Shown here in pieces: positions 1 to 12,449 of a stretch of 64,000 nucleotides of DNA (position 1 is the stretch's first letter; every line of letters starts with the position of its first letter). Location: positions 310,001 through 374,000 of the forward strand of contig PCDM01000020.1 of the NCBI GenBank assembly GCA_002778215.1. Reading direction: 5' to 3'. The translations under genes and the position numbers were made by a program. The notes beneath the pieces are model-generated. The model saw only the letters and a list, made by a program, of their open reading frames with translations. It made no database searches and was not told where the DNA came from. This DNA is from Esteya vermicola. Taxonomy: Eukaryota; Ascomycota; Sordariomycetes; Ophiostomatales; Ophiostomataceae.

Positions 1-207
1 TTATACGAGAAGCCATTGCGCGGTCTGTGGCCGAGAAGCGTGACGGCGGTTTCTTGGACGTGCGTTCTTTTCTTTTCCTTTTCCTCTTTCTTTTCCTCTT
101 TTTTTTTCCTCTTTTGTCTTCTTGTCCTCCCCCTCTTGAGTGCCCTACTAACGTCTCAGGTGGACATCTTGCAAAAGGTGGCGACGCAGCTGATCCTGGA
201 CATGTAA
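1..207 (+). CDS. 3' end of an unidentified gene (partial, two exons)
   Basis: The first bases continue an open reading frame that enters from outside the window. The exon runs to 59, then a GTGCGT donor, a pyrimidine-rich intron with CTAAC at 147-151, and a CTCAG acceptor ending at 159. The last exon (160-207) closes with TAA. The joined tail reads IREAIARSVAEKRDGGFLD then VDILQKVATQLILDM, a helical, charged C-terminus. The clean splice phase and the good donor, branch point and acceptor make this a real gene end rather than a chance frame. The family cannot be recognised from 34 residues. Confidence 0.6.
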   Translation, partial: LYEKPLRGLWPRSVTAVSWTCVLFFSFSSFFSSFFFLFCLLVLPLLSALLTSQVDILQKVATQLILDM

Positions 208-654
208 TGAGCAGCAGGTGTGTGTGAACAAGGATGCAAGTCTTTTCAAGAGAGGTCAAGGGAGACCAGAGGAACCTTGTCTGGACAGTCAGCCTGGTCG
301 ATGGCAGATGGAAGGCGGCATGCTTCATGCTTCATGCTGCTCTAGCTTACAGGGCCGCTTGACTGCCGATTCAAGAATGGGCAGAGCGAGTGCTCAGAAT
401 AGATGCAGCGACAGTCACCACCAATGCTGCGTCTTTCAAGTGAGGACCAGGCAAGTATAGGAAGTGTATTCTGAATTATAATTATACTATGGAGTGGCTG
501 AGCCTCATAGAGGGAAAAGGGCAGAATGAAACAGGGATGACAACATGTAAGATGCAAGATGCAAAACCAGGGGCCTTTCTGGCCTCTTTCTTGTAGCTGC
601 TTTCCACCGAGACACGACACTAGACTGTCGGTCCTTTAGCCTCTCCTCGCGTCC
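208..654. other. intergenic region, nothing recognised
   Basis: Space between the 3' ends of two convergent genes. No convincing open frame, RNA gene or repeat is visible. It probably holds both 3' UTRs. Confidence 0.5.
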
Positions 655-1252
655 TCACAGCAAAACCACGGCACCGACGGCAGCGCCGACGAGAGCACCA
701 AACAGACCAGAATTGTCCCGGCCCACCTTGCCAGCCGCGGCACTGAAAGCCGGCGTAGAGGTCGTCGGTTCTAGGGTCGTGGACGACGGAGGCGTCAGGG
801 GCGTCACCGTGGTTCCCTGGCTGGTGGTGAGAGTGGTGCCGTTGCTAAAGGCCGGAGTGGAAGAGGGCAGGATGGGTGTCGGCGTGATGCCCGTCCCCGG
901 AAGAGAGACGGTCGAGGAGCCAGAGGTGGGCGAGCTGTCTGAGAAGGTCGTGTTGACAGGAGGAGGGACCGTTTCCGTGCTGCTGCTGCTGACGACGGGC
1001 GTCAGCGGGAGGGACGGGGTCGTGGCCGTGGATGACAGGAGGGTCGGTGTGATGCTGTCTGGAGTGGCTGTGGCCGACTCTCCTTCGGTGCAGGTCGTGA
1101 CGGTCATCGTCTCGGTTCTGTTCAGTCAGTCAGGAGGGGGAGAGGCGTCTGGGAAGAAGTAGAGGGAGGACGGCTCACTCTTCATTGGCAAGAGCAAAAC
1201 CAGAAGAAGCCGAGACGAGGGCAGCGGCGAGGAGGATGCTGATGGTCTTCAT
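655..1252 (-). CDS. small Ser/Thr-rich GPI-anchored cell-surface protein
   Basis: Two exons, 1252-1179 and 1117-655, give about 178 residues. The first exon encodes a typical signal peptide (MKTISILLAAALVSASSGFA). The intron has a GTGAGC donor, tandem CTGAC motifs and an ACAG acceptor, and it keeps phase. The mature part is almost entirely Ser, Thr, Pro and Val without cysteine domains, as expected for a heavily O-mannosylated wall stalk. The C-terminus has a small-residue stretch followed by a hydrophobic tail (GALVGAAVGAVVLL), the pattern of a GPI-attachment signal. No catalytic domain is visible, so a structural or adhesin-like wall role is inferred. Such proteins diverge quickly, so a specific function cannot be assigned. 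Confidence 0.8.
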
Positions 1253-2473
1253 GATGTATGTACAGATTTAAGAATATAGGGTTTTGTAGTGTTGTGGTGT
1301 TTGTAGTGATTGTTTTGTATGATTCTGTGGTCTATGTGCGTGATCTAGTGAAGAGCGAGTGGAAGTGTGAAGAAGACTGTTTCTTGAGAGGTGTGTTTTT
1401 TGTTTTCTTCAGAGACGGCCTTCTCTCCTCTTTTATAGACGAAGGAACAGGATCAGGCCATTCCGGATCTTGTACTTGCCTCGTTTTTTTTTTTTTTTGC
1501 CTCTTTCTCTTTCCTCTCTCCTGCCTCTCTCCGGTGGGCTCATCCTTTCTGTTTGGTGGTACAAACACTCTATCTGCGAAAGGGACAACCCACAGTTCAT
1601 CCTGGCCACTCACCCACCTGCTTTCCACCCTTGTCTCAGCAGAGAACCATGTCTCTACGGAGAGACGGGGAGACGGAGAGACGACGGGCCACAGGGCCAA
1701 AGGGCCACAGAGCCATCCAACCCACTTATCGCCCTCGCCGTCTATTGCTGAGGAGACCGGACAAGCCTGTGCGAGTACTACTCGTATATAGTACGTGCTG
1801 CACCATCCTTGCTCCTCTCATCCATTTTTTTCACCTCCGCCATGCGGCCGACCCATCCTCGTCCATTACACAACAGAGCACAATACGAGCACAATACGAG
1901 AACGTCCAGGATGAGACTGCAGTCCACGGCGGCATGGCTGTTGGCTGTTTTTGTTGGCATGGCTGCCGGTTGGTGGTTGGTGGCTGGTGGCTTGTTGGCT
2001 GGCAGCTCATGAGGACACTCACCTCGGCGGATCCCTGCTGTACTCTTTGTGAAACCAACCCATTCAACAAAAAAAAAAGGCCGGGACGATATGTGATTGC
2101 CCTCTGGATGCAGCCGTGCCTTGATTCTTGGACCGTACATGCATGTCCGAATCCAGTCACACACACACACACACACAGGGCATGCCCTGCACGATCCTTT
2201 CTCTGCACCATGCTGGCGAACCAGCCAGAGGCGGTCGGCATGATATTTCCTGGTTTTGCGTGTGCAGTTCTCCTCTCATTTCCCTCGTTTCTGTGTCCTG
2301 CTGCCTTGTGTCCTGCTTTCCTGTGTCTGGTGACTCCTGCTTCCAGGTTCCGGTCCAGGTTCCGGTGATTCTCGTCTATTTATATCTCTTCTCCTTTCGT
2401 CTGTGACATGCGTCGACACTTTCATTTCCCTTTCCCTCCAATGTCCCTTCCAATTTCCGTTCCATCTCCCTTT
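1253..2473. other. intergenic region: promoter of the GPI protein plus low-complexity DNA
   Basis: Lies between the start of the GPI protein gene and the 3' end of the SET gene. It holds a T-rich tract near 1485-1498, a (CA)n microsatellite near 2159-2178 and pyrimidine-rich DNA. Open frames here have no domain, no conserved-looking composition and no splice-supported structure. Confidence 0.5.
2159..2178. repeat. (CA)n dinucleotide microsatellite
   Basis: About ten CA units in a row, in intergenic DNA. Confidence 0.9.
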
Positions 2474-3951
2474 CTATTTCAGTTCACTCTCTACACTCGA
2501 TGCCACAGCAACAGCCTCTCTGATACGAAAACGCCAGCTCCAGTGCCCCTCTGGACGCGCCACCAGCTCCTGCATACTGCGCACAAACGGCTGCCGGGGT
2601 CCTCGGATGCGCAGGCCCCAGGACAGACACCGCCGGGCCGCCTGCACCGCACGCACCCCCTCGCCCACGCCATTCCACTCGAGGGCCAGCCGATAGTGGG
2701 CTTCGTGCAGGCGGGCGTGCAGGCCCTCCAGCTCGAGCAGCTCGACGAGCAGCTCGGCCTCGCCTGTCTTGTCCGCCTTGGTGGCGTAGTCGTCGAGATC
2801 CCTCCACAGCGCCTGGATGGACAAGACGCGGCTGTCGGACTCGCTGACCATGTGCCCGAGATCGGCACAGCGGGCACAGGCACACTGGAAGCCCCAGTGG
2901 CGGCGGATGTTGGCCTGGCGGGCCTCTCGTATCTGCACGGGGCTTGCCGGGTTGATGTCAGGTTAGCAGGAGAGGGACGAGAGACACGTGACGGCCTTAC
3001 TCTATATAGCTGACGGTCAGCTCTTCTCCGGGCGCAATGTCGACGGCCGCAAAGACGGTCAGGGCGAGGGTTGTCGGGTCAAAGTAGTAGGCGCTGTTGG
3101 GCTGGCAGGCATGGTTGATGCGCGAGACTACTGGTCAGCGGACAGAGGGCAGAAGGCAGAAGGGGGGGACAAAAGACAGAGGGGGGGCAAAAGACTGAAA
3201 AGGAAGGGCAGGACCGACCATCACGAAAGACGGAATGGAGGTCGCCCTGGTTGTCGACGCCTGTGCGAAAGGCATTGGCGGCAAAGACGCGGTAGGCGGG
3301 CGCATCGACCTCTCGAGAGAGCGCCGAGAGCATCGTCAGATGGGCGTAGGTGTCCGCGTGTCTCGTCGGCAGCAGCGAGAGGGCGCTCTCGAGCAGGGCA
3401 GCATAGTCGGGCACGGCGAGGTGGTCAATGGCCTTGCCGTCGGCCATGACGGCGGGTGTCCGCGACAGGACGACCGAGCCTGCACGGATCGACCGAGCTG
3501 CCACGAGGCCGATGCCCTTGCCCGGGATTGCCGTCTCTATCCAGGACGGAGAAGAAGCAGAAGACTCGGACGACTCGGACGACTCGGACGACGCTGCGGA
3601 AGGACGCCAAAAGACAGTATGAGAGGCCAGGCTCTCCATGCGAGCGGCCGAGGTGATGATGGAGGTCCCCCATCCGGCATGGAAGCGAGGGTGGCCAAAC
3701 GCACAGAACTCGGTGCCGTCTGTGGCGTTTCGGCAGGCGCCTTGCACCCAGGGACCAAGGTGGCTGTGGCTATAGGCTCTGGCCGGACAGACCGGCTGCT
3801 CCGAGGTCAAGGGTGGCTGAACAGGGCATGTCGGTGGCGGCGATGCAGAGGCAGCAGCACTCATAGCTGCTGGAAGCCATAGCCAGAGGATTTGCCAGGC
3901 GTAAACGCTGTACCGTTGGCATGTCATTGTGTTCATGTCTGGACGGGACAC
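2474..3951 (-). CDS. secreted or luminal SET-domain protein
   Basis: Three exons (3951-3219, 3130-3001, 2942-2474) give about 443 residues. A hydrophobic N-terminal segment (AWQILWLWLPAAMSAAASA) looks like a signal peptide; the ATG at 3927 is an equally possible start. A Cys-containing N-terminal region is followed by a SET domain beginning near GKGIGLVAARSI. Exon 2 carries the cofactor and active-site motifs SRINHACQPNS and GEELTVSYI; exon 3 carries a CACARC post-SET-like motif. This is the layout of fungal SMYD/SET5-type proteins that carry a signal peptide, whose substrates are not established. The third exon fits the family only if the acceptor is GGCAAG (2943-2945), an AAG rather than a YAG site; the nearby CAG shifts the frame. 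Methyltransferase activity is inferred from the motifs. Confidence 0.82.
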
Positions 3952-4226
3952 TCATTATGTGAATTCACTGTGGACAGACAATATGTACTCGTACCTGGGG
4001 CGTTTCAGGTGTGCTTGGCGAGTCTGCAAATCATTCATCCGTCATGTACACACAGCCTTGTTCACTGTACACACGCAGAAAAGTCTCTCGCCAAGGCGCA
4101 GAGGTCATGGGAATGGGTATTTCATTGCTTGCCCATGACAGCAGTCAGGCCTAGAGGCATTACTTATATACAAAAAATCAACATTTTCTTCCGTTCCTCC
4201 AAACAAGAGGGTGGTACAAAACACGT

Positions 4227-6227
4227 TTACAACGAAGTCACATCCGACTCGATAATGGGGCCGTTGTAGTCTCTGCGGGCCCGTGCAAAGTAATAGACGA
4301 CACTGAAAATGACGAGGCCGCCCACGACGACGACGGTATAGTTCATCGTGTCCGGGGCCGGGTTCATGACCGAGGGCCAGTAGCTGAAAAAGGAGATGAT
4401 GACGAGGTAGCAAATGGCCAGGACGTTGTTGGCGATGCCAAAGGCGCCACGGAGACGGAACGGGCCCCAGATGAGGCGGGCGCCCGAGGTGTTGGCCAGC
4501 GCCGGCATGCTGGCCGAGTCGGGCAGGGAGAAGCCCGAGGTGGTGCGGCGGTAGAGCAGCAGGACGGCCGCGATGAGGTAGGAGGCGTAGAGACAGGCGA
4601 TGGAGAGGCCGGTCACGTTCTGGAAGGCGACGGGCGAGCCGATGTTGATGAGGGAGAGCAGGACGGAGATGACGGAGGTGATGCCGACGGCCCAGACGGG
4701 CACGCTGGTGCGGGGGTGGACGCGGGAGAGCACGCGCCAGAAGGGCAGGCCGTGGTCGCGCGAAAAGGACCAGAAGACGCGCGAGGTGGAGGCGAGCATG
4801 CCGACGGTGGCGCAGGAGGCGAGCACGATGATGATGGCCACCATGACGGAGGCGCCGGCGGTCGAGCCGACGGCCTGCTCAAAGATGGACATGAAGGGGA
4901 AGCCGAGCTGGCCGGGGCCGGTGGCAAAGGCAGCGTCGACGTCGCCGAGGCAGAAGACCATGGCGACGGTCATGGCAAAGCCGGCCGAGCCGTTGATGCA
5001 GAGGCTGAGGAGGATCGACCGGGGGACGACGACGCCGGGGTTGACCGTCTCCTCGGACATCTGGACGTCAGAATCAAAAAAGAGTCAAGATAATAGTGTT
5101 CTCTGCCAGGGGACCCACGTGAAAGGCGGCATCCGTGCCGACAAAAGCAAAGGCATTGCCCATCATGCCCACCATAAAGGAGAGGCCGGTCGAGGCAAAG
5201 CCGCCGCCGTTGGTAAAGACGGTAAAGACGTCGTGAGCGTTGCTGTGCGGGCCGAGGACGACAAGCGGGATGAGAATGGCAAAGAAGCCGACGACGTGCA
5301 GGATGAGGATGAAGCCTTCAAACTTGGGCAGCGTCGAGCTGACAAGGACGTTGATGAAGACGGCAAAGCCAAAGATGGCCCAGAAGAGGAGGGTGCCCTG
5401 CCAGAGCTGCGGCTGGAAGTTGGCATTGTTCATGGAGGCGAGGCCGAGGACCATATTGCCGGTGAGCAGCGAGCTCGAGGCAACCGAGCCCTGCCAGCCG
5501 CCGACGGTCAGCATGCCCGTCATATAGCTGAGGAACTTGGCACAGGACCGGGGGGCCAGCATGGCGACCCAGTGGTACTGGCCGCCCGAGGTGGGCGCCA
5601 TGGACACGAGCTCGCACATGGTGGCAAAGACGCTAAAGTTGCCGATCCAGATGAAGAGGAAGCCGTAGATGAGGCCGGCCGTGCCGCCGTTGGTGAGGCC
5701 CTGCACGATGAGGCCGTTGACAGCCTCCCACGTGATCAGGATGGTGCAGCTAAAGCCGAGGATGGACATGAAGCCAAAATTGCGCTAGACGTATTAGTCA
5801 GACATTGCGGACTCTGTGCCGGCGGTGCATGTGCATGCATACGGAGTAGTGCACTGGCCGAGGTGGGTGCCATGGTTAGGGGGGGCATGTGGGGGAGATG
5901 ACCGAGCCACAGAGGAGGAAAGAGCACCAGAGAGCAGGAAAAAAGAAGGGAAAAGGAGAGGCAAAAAACAGGAAAACAGAGAGAGCGTGAAAGAGAGAGA
6001 GAGAGAGCGGCATGGGACAAAGAGACGGCATGAATGTTCAAGAGGTGGGAGAGAGAGCATACCTTGAGAACCTGCTTGTGGCCCATGCGGGCGAGCTCGT
6101 CTCTGTCAGATGATTTGGACATGGCGCGGACGTTGGACACCGGCTCGTCGACGACGGCACGCTCGCCGAGAGTGATGCCTTTCTTTGGAAGGACTTCCAT
6201 TTCGTGGCTTGTGTCGCTGGCAGCCAT
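4227..6227 (-). CDS. APC-superfamily amino acid/choline permease
   Basis: Three exons (6227-6063, 5784-5119, 5060-4227) encode about 554 residues. The hydrophilic cytosolic N-terminus contains the segment DELARMGHKQVLKRNFGF typical of the fungal amino acid/choline transporter (ACT) family, which includes GABA permeases and the yeast choline carrier Hnm1. It is followed by about 12 membrane segments, with the TM1 motif SILGFSCTILITWEAVNG. The exon 2/3 join restores the family motif DAAFHMSEE, which fixes the GTGGGT donor. The substrate (GABA, choline or another amine) cannot be told from sequence. The gene reads away from a long CT-rich upstream region that probably contains its promoter and 5' UTR. 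Confidence 0.9.
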
Positions 6228-8094
6228 GGTGGGAGGGGAGGAGGACGGACAAAAGAGAGGAAGAGAAAGAAAGGAAGAAAAGAAGGAAGGAAGAAAAGAA
6301 AGGAAGAAAAGAGAGCAGGACAAGATAAAGTAATGATATGCACAAAAAGCACGCGCGATCTACTATGTAGAGCAGATCAGTTGAGGCAGGAAACGATCAG
6401 AGAGGACGATCACGATAAAGGGAGAAGCGGGGAGTCGCACAGAAGGAAGGACGGGGGCAGAGGGACGAGGGGACGAGGAACGAGGGGACGAGGGAACGAG
6501 GGGACGAGGGAACGAGAAGAAGAGGGCATTAAAGGAGAAGAGAGAGAAAAACAGCTCATCTGCCATGGATGCCGTTAGCTTGCACTATACGGCTTATACG
6601 AGCCCCCCGAAGGATCACTACGACACCCAGTAGTTTCATATACAACCGTGCTTTGCCACGCAGCTATGGAGACGAGGGTCATGTACAGCATTCGATTCCT
6701 CGGACGTGGTAGCCAACGAGATTGTATTATGAAATAAGAACCAGGGAGACGGAAAAAGGAGAGAAAAAGGAGAAAAAGCACGAGAGAGTGAGACCTTTTT
6801 CTCCCTTGCCTGTGAGGGCGCCCATGGTCGGGACCATCTGTAGCCGAGACTCTTGATCCTGTTGTGTGTTTGTATGTATATACGAGTGCGAGTATGGGCA
6901 GGGAGAGACGAGCATTCTCCTGTTTCTTCTTTCCTTTCTCCTTTTTCCTTTTTCCTTCCTTTCTCCTTCTCCAGCCTTTCCCTGTAGTGCTGCAGCTGTC
7001 AAGAGAACATGCCAGACATGTGGGCACTCGATGCCCAGCTACTGCAAACACCAAAAGTACGTCCTGTGTACCCGTACGCGCATGCATGTCTAGCTCTGTA
7101 CGATTTCCGTCTACGTACAGAGTACAGGGCCGGCGTGGGTGGCAGACGTTGAATTTACGTACAGCTGTGAGTGGACGTCCACCCGGCTTTGTTTTCTTAT
7201 TTAATTTTATTCTTTATTTAATTCTTTATTTACGGAGTACTACCCTGTTTGCTCCCTACGACTAAGTCGAGTTCCATGGTTTTGTGCTACAAGTGTCAAG
7301 TACCGTGCAGGGATCTAGACGGGTTTAGTGGGAGTGTGCCAGGCTGAACAGTGCTGAAAAGCGAAATGCTACTCCCCACAGCACCACAACGACCCACCCC
7401 TTGCGCCATTTAGCACGCTACCTCTCAAGCGCCATACGGAGTACGGAGTACGGAGTAGCTTACATAGTATGAAGTGAAAAAAGAAATGAAAAAAGAAAGT
7501 GAAAATGAAAATGAAAATGCAAAAAAAAAAAAGAAAACAAAAAACAATTTCCAAATCCTATTAATTGTGTGATGAAACCAACGTAACCAAATCCCTCTCA
7601 TCTACTAGCTTCCCGTTCCTGACATATTTGGCTAGGTGACGACTGTAAATTTCATTAAACGTGCATCGCCAAGACGTCTCTGTCAGTGGCTGGCATGATT
7701 TGTTCTTTCATTTGCCTCCAGTTTTCTTTGTAGAGGCACACATAATACACACAGTTGTACTTGGTGTATCGAGTTTGTATTATAAAAAATTTTCATCTAC
7801 TCCACAGCTGCTTGACAGCTTCCTGTTTCGATGAGTGTTCCCATGCAAAAAAATTTCAAATTGGATATTCCAGGATACGCTGAAAGAGCAAGAATCAGAC
7901 AAAGCAGACCCATTCAGCAGATGGACACGAAATAAAAGATGAAAAATGCATACATAGTAGAAAATAGAAATACGTATCAGACAAAAAGAAACAAGAAAAA
8001 TAAAAGCAAGGGATAGTGGGTATTATTACGGGACTCCAAAAACGCCCTGGTAACTACAACGGCAAAACTCGACCTGTCTGGTCCTCTCTCTCTC
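6228..8094. other. intergenic region with purine/pyrimidine tracts and TACGGAGTA copies
   Basis: Separates the permease start from the 3' end of the 7TM gene. It contains a GGGGACGAGGGAACGA-type minisatellite near 6470-6520, several CT/GA tracts, and at 7435-7457 three overlapping copies of TACGGAGTA at 7-bp spacing, with another at 7231. The right part (about 7480-8040) is clearly AT-richer. No supported gene. Confidence 0.55.
6468..6522. repeat. short purine-rich minisatellite (GAGGGGACGAGGGAAC type)
   Basis: Imperfect tandem copies of an 8- to 16-base GA-rich unit, upstream of the permease gene. Confidence 0.75.
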
Positions 8095-9799
8095 TCATAT
8101 GGCTACCCCACCCATACCTACAGCCACGCCTATGCCATGAACGCCATGGCTGTCACCATGGGTATGGCTAGCACCGTTAGCGCCCGCTGGTCTCACTGAT
8201 CCTCCCCCTCCTGGACCTCCTAGTCCTCCTGCTGACCCGGCCTCAGCTTCCCCGGCGCTCTGCGTATCGACGCGCCAGCTCTGGTGGATGAGGATCGTCT
8301 GGCTCGTCTGGCTCGTCTGGTCCCAGGCGGTGTTGCCGTCGCTGCTGCCACCATGGCGGTGGCCTCCTGGAGATGCGGCTGTAGCGGCTGTCCCTCTTCC
8401 TGTTGCGGTTCCTGCTCCACCTCCTCCTCCTCCTCCTGCTGCTGCTGCTACAGCTGCTGCTGTGGAGGTGGCAGCCGGGCTCGGGGATGCCCTCCCCCCT
8501 GCTGCCCTCGAAAAGGTCGTCAGCTCGTGCTCCTCGCTCTGTGACTGCAGCGTCAGATCGAGGTCGGTCCCCCGCTTGCCGTGGCCCTTGCTGAGGGCAC
8601 TGCTCATGCTGACCTTGCTGTTCTGGACGTGGTTGCGGCTGTTGTTCTTGCTGTTGTTCTTGCTGCGGCCGGCCGACCGCTTGGCGCCCTCGCTGTCGTG
8701 CGAGTGGCTGCCGCTGTAGTGGTAGTAGCCGTTGCTGCCCGAGGTCGAGCGGCCTTGGCGGCGCAGGTCGTCAATGCGAATCTGGCCCGACTCGAGCGTG
8801 TCGAGCAAGAACTTGAAGTTGGGCATGCACACCGAGGCGATGGCGAGAAAGGGCACAATGATGACGGCAATGCTCGCTTCCCAGAGGGCAAAGGTGATGT
8901 CGTCGTTGTTGAAAGCGCGGTTGGAGTAGATGATTTGCATAATGACGGCCGGAATCATTCTAATGGTCAGAGAAAGAAAAGGGGAGAGAGAAGGAGAAAA
9001 ATCTTACAAGATGCGGCTGCCAAAGACACACATGACCAAGGACTTGTTGGACCAAGAGGCCTGCAGCTGGCTGACACTCCAGCACATGACGACAATGGCA
9101 GCAAGGTCAGAGAGCATGTTGAAGACGGAAAAGTAGGTGTAAAAGGCGGTACGGTTGATGCACTGAGACGAGGGCAAGGTCTGCCAGGGCGAGGGCATGT
9201 GGCACTGGAAGAAGACGACAATGACAGAGGTGACACCCCAGACGATGGAGATGATCTCGCATCCAAAGACGAGCGGCAGCAAGTTCTTCTTGGCCAGCAG
9301 GCGCATGCCGTTGGCATAGGCGACCTTGCAGATGGCGAGTGTGAGGACGAGAAAGATGTCGGCTACATATTGGCTCTGATTTGTTAGGGAGGGAGGGAGA
9401 GAGGGAGAGAGGGAAAAGACAGCGCATACCTTGAAAAAAGAATTTTGTTGTGAGACACTGAGTAAATCAAAGTGCTTTCCGAGTCCGTACTCGCTGGCTT
9501 CATACAGTGCCACCGATTGTGCCACCGACGTCAACTAGAGAGGTATGAGACGAGAGAAGAAACAAGAAAGAAAAGAAAAGAAAAAAAGAAAGAAAAAAAG
9601 AAAGAAAAAAAGAAAGAAAAAAACGTACAGTCCCAACAATGGTGAGAATATCGTCGAGCTTGAGAGCCTTGAAAATGTAGAGCTTGGCCCCTACACGGAC
9701 AAAGCAGGTGAGAATGTTGACGCAGAGAAAGAAGAGGGCGAGCACTTGTATGAGTGCCGACTTGTCATTGTCGGTAATGACTTTTCGTGAAGGGTCCAT
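8095..9799 (-). CDS. fungal rhodopsin-like seven-TM integral membrane protein
   Basis: Four exons (9799-9629, 9534-9430, 9375-9008, 8959-8095) give about 502 residues; phases close exactly. The N-terminus resembles the Pezizomycotina 'rhodopsin domain' family (Fung_rhodopsin): TM1, then RVGAKLYIFKALKLDD, matching the conserved R..L.....L..DD loop. Further hydrophobic segments lie in exons 3 and 4. The last 200 or so residues form a hydrophilic, Ser/Gly/Ala/His-rich tail with poly-Ala and poly-Gly runs, probably cytosolic and disordered. The family has been discussed as GPCR-like, including the PTH11-related group, but ligand and signalling are unknown here. No CFEM domain precedes the membrane part, unlike classical PTH11 receptors. 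The long tail is partly trinucleotide-repeat encoded and may vary between strains. Confidence 0.85.
9545..9628. repeat. (AAGAAAA)n purine repeat in intron 1 of the 7TM gene
   Basis: About 70 bases of repeated AAGAAAAAA on the plus strand, so the transcript reads a long U/C tract. It makes up most of intron 1 of the rhodopsin-like gene, directly after the donor. Confidence 0.8.
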
Positions 9800-12449
9800 C
9801 TCGAAGCAACAGCGAGGTGGCCTGTTGGCTGTTGGCTGTCGTGATGAGAGAGAGAGAGATGCTCTCTTTTTGCCGTTTTGCGTCCTTTGATCTTTAAGAC
9901 GGTCTCTCTGGGTGGATATAATAATAGTACGAGTACTTGCGTGTATGCGTAGGTGGAGAGAGAGAGAGAGGCTGGTGGGTTGGGAACGGCGGCAGTTCCG
10001 TATACTGCGTACTATGGACGGATATACGAGCACATCTGCACAGCGATGATCCCTTCCTTCAGGTACCGAGCGAGGGGACAGACGTGGTGTTTTGGGAATG
10101 AAAGGAAGAGAGAAAAAGGAAAAAAAAGAAAAGGTGGCTAGCGTTGATAGGGATTTGTGTGAATCGTACGGAGTATGCTGCTGAATATACAAAGACAGAG
10201 CCACGGCAGGGAATATATGGAAAAAGAAAGAACAACAGGCGAGTAAAACAGTCAGGACTAGATCGAGTTGTAAAGCTGTGGGCAATGAGCTGTGAGTGGT
10301 TCGTTTCTGCGCTTAAGCTACTCGTATTTCTGATTTTTGTCACTTTTGTCACTTTTGTCGCTTTTGCTCTCCTGTTTCTCCTGTTTCTCCTATTTCTTTT
10401 CTTTTTCTGTCATTTCCCTCTAGATCCTGCAAGTGTCAAGTAGGGTGTCAAGTACGGGGGGTGCAAGCTAATACGAGATACGCATGCGACGAGGGAAAGA
10501 TAGAGAGATACAAGGGAGAGAGAGAGAGGGGGGGCATTTTGCCTCTGGCCGTGAGTGGTCGAGGCACAGGCACCGTACACAGTAGGCCAGAAATATTGGC
10601 ATGCCTACGAGTAATTGGGCTTTCTCGCTTGGAGGCTTTCTGAGACAATGATTTTGTGGTGGTTGGTGGATAACGATGAGGCAGCTTACACGGTAGGAGA
10701 GCTGTGAGGAGGGGGAGAGCTAGGAGGAGAGCTGGGACTCTGTTGCGGGTACCTCTACAAGAACGTGTGTGTAGAGACAGGACCTTTTGAGAAGTACCGG
10801 TACCTTTTTGAGCAAGGAGGTGGGCTGTAGTCCCTTGCTTGTACGAGTATGCAGTATGCAGTATGCAGTAAGTATAGCAGTGCCAGGACACAAAAGACAC
10901 AAGAGCACACGAGCAAGAGCACAAGCAAGAGCACAAGAGTATGGAGTACACTACTCGTACTCGTACTCTTGCTAGTCAACTGACGTTGGCACCGGCGCAA
11001 CGTCTTCGGGAAGTACGGGCAAGTCGTTGAAAGTACGAAGAGCCCTCTCCCCAACCCGGCTTAGGGGCTAGGGGGGGGCTGGACTGAGAGGTTTTGAGAA
11101 GCTGGAATGAAGCGGAACTGGAAACTAGGCAGGGCTTGGCTTCCCTTTCAGGCTTCCTCTTCTGGCAGCGTCATCATGCTCTCCTCTTCGCCTGTCCTTG
11201 CTGCTCGACCGAGTACCGTGGAAAGTCCTGCACCGAACAGGCAGGTTTCATGGCTCCACGCATCCACGCATCCACTCGCAACGTAATATCCTCTATTCTC
11301 TCTCTACTCTGTCTCCATTTCACATCCATTTCGTACTTTTTTTTTACGCTTCCCGCGTGGAGCCATACGAGTACGGAGTACGGGTATTCAAACAAATTCC
11401 TCTTTGGGCGTCGAGTATACTCATGCACAAGACAAACGAGAAAATTCTTTTTTTTCCCTTCTATTCTTTTCCCCGTCTGTGCCTCGGCGACCAGATGGGC
11501 GGCGATGAGCGACCCACTCTGCTGAGAGGAAAGAAAAGCAAAAATAAAAAAATAAAAAACTATCACGGCGATCACTGGGGCACTGGGTCACTCCACTGGC
11601 CCGACTAGGACCGCTGACTGGCGCATCCTTCTTCCCATCCCAGCCTAGCTGTGCTGCCAGTGCAACGCCACAAGCTGGACCAGACAAGAGAAAACCCGAC
11701 GAGGGCGTGATGGACGAATCCGAGACCGAAGCACCATACTCTGTATATACTCGTGCGTCTTCTCTCCACCCACACACTCTCACGGCCATCTTGACCTACG
11801 AGAGAGAATACGCAGTATGAGTGGATGACGGCAGGCTCACTTTAGCAGTTCATCTCCACTCACCCACCATCCTCTGCCGTGGCCAATATACCCTACCTAT
11901 ACGTAGTATCAGCGAGCTGACAGCTGCATCTCGCCGAGCGGAGTGGGCGGCGGTACTGATCGAAGACGAGCCGCGCAGCTTGCGGTTGCAGCTTTCCGAC
12001 AAAGGCAAGAGAAGGACGATTGACTCCGTGCGGGCGGCCAGGTCACTCTGTCGGAACTGTCATGCAAGGACGTTGCCATGCAAGGAGCAGGTCGTGTGTC
12101 TCGAACCCTGGGCTCATGTCCAGATCTAGACGTACTTTTTGTTTGACTTCATCGGCCTCGTCTCGAGTCTGGCTGTCTTGTCCACATCTCTCCTCGTACT
12201 CGTACTCGTATTTCGATATTCATGATCACTGCTCACGGAAATCCACTGATTTCCACGGATTCCAAGAGATCTCCCAGATCTCACTGTCGAGAGAGATGAC
12301 CTGCTCGTAGGATCTGACATGTTCTTTTGCACAGTACTCTTGTATTTTGGCCCCTTTTTGATTTTCTCTCTTTTTGCTTTTCTCTTCTTTTCTGCTTTCT
12401 TTTCCCGTATTCTTTTTCTGCATTCTTGTTCTACACTGCTCTCACCAAC
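9800..12449. other. long intergenic region between divergent genes, no gene supported
   Basis: 2.6 kb shared upstream region of the 7TM gene (minus) and the acetyltransferase (plus). It contains TACGGAGTA at 10167 and 11372, CTCGTACTCGTACT repeats near 10950-10970 and 12195-12210, and many short direct repeats. Open frames here have repeat-derived composition and no recognisable domain. Confidence 0.5.

Noticed and set aside
1553..2368. 271-codon open frame upstream of the GPI-protein gene
   Set aside because: The translation is dominated by repeats (His-Thr from the CA microsatellite) and Cys/Trp-rich noise, with no domain and no leader.
12090..12125. Possible tRNA B-box (CTCGAACCC on the plus strand)
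   Set aside because: The flanks do not form a T-arm or acceptor stem, and no A-box lies at the right distance.
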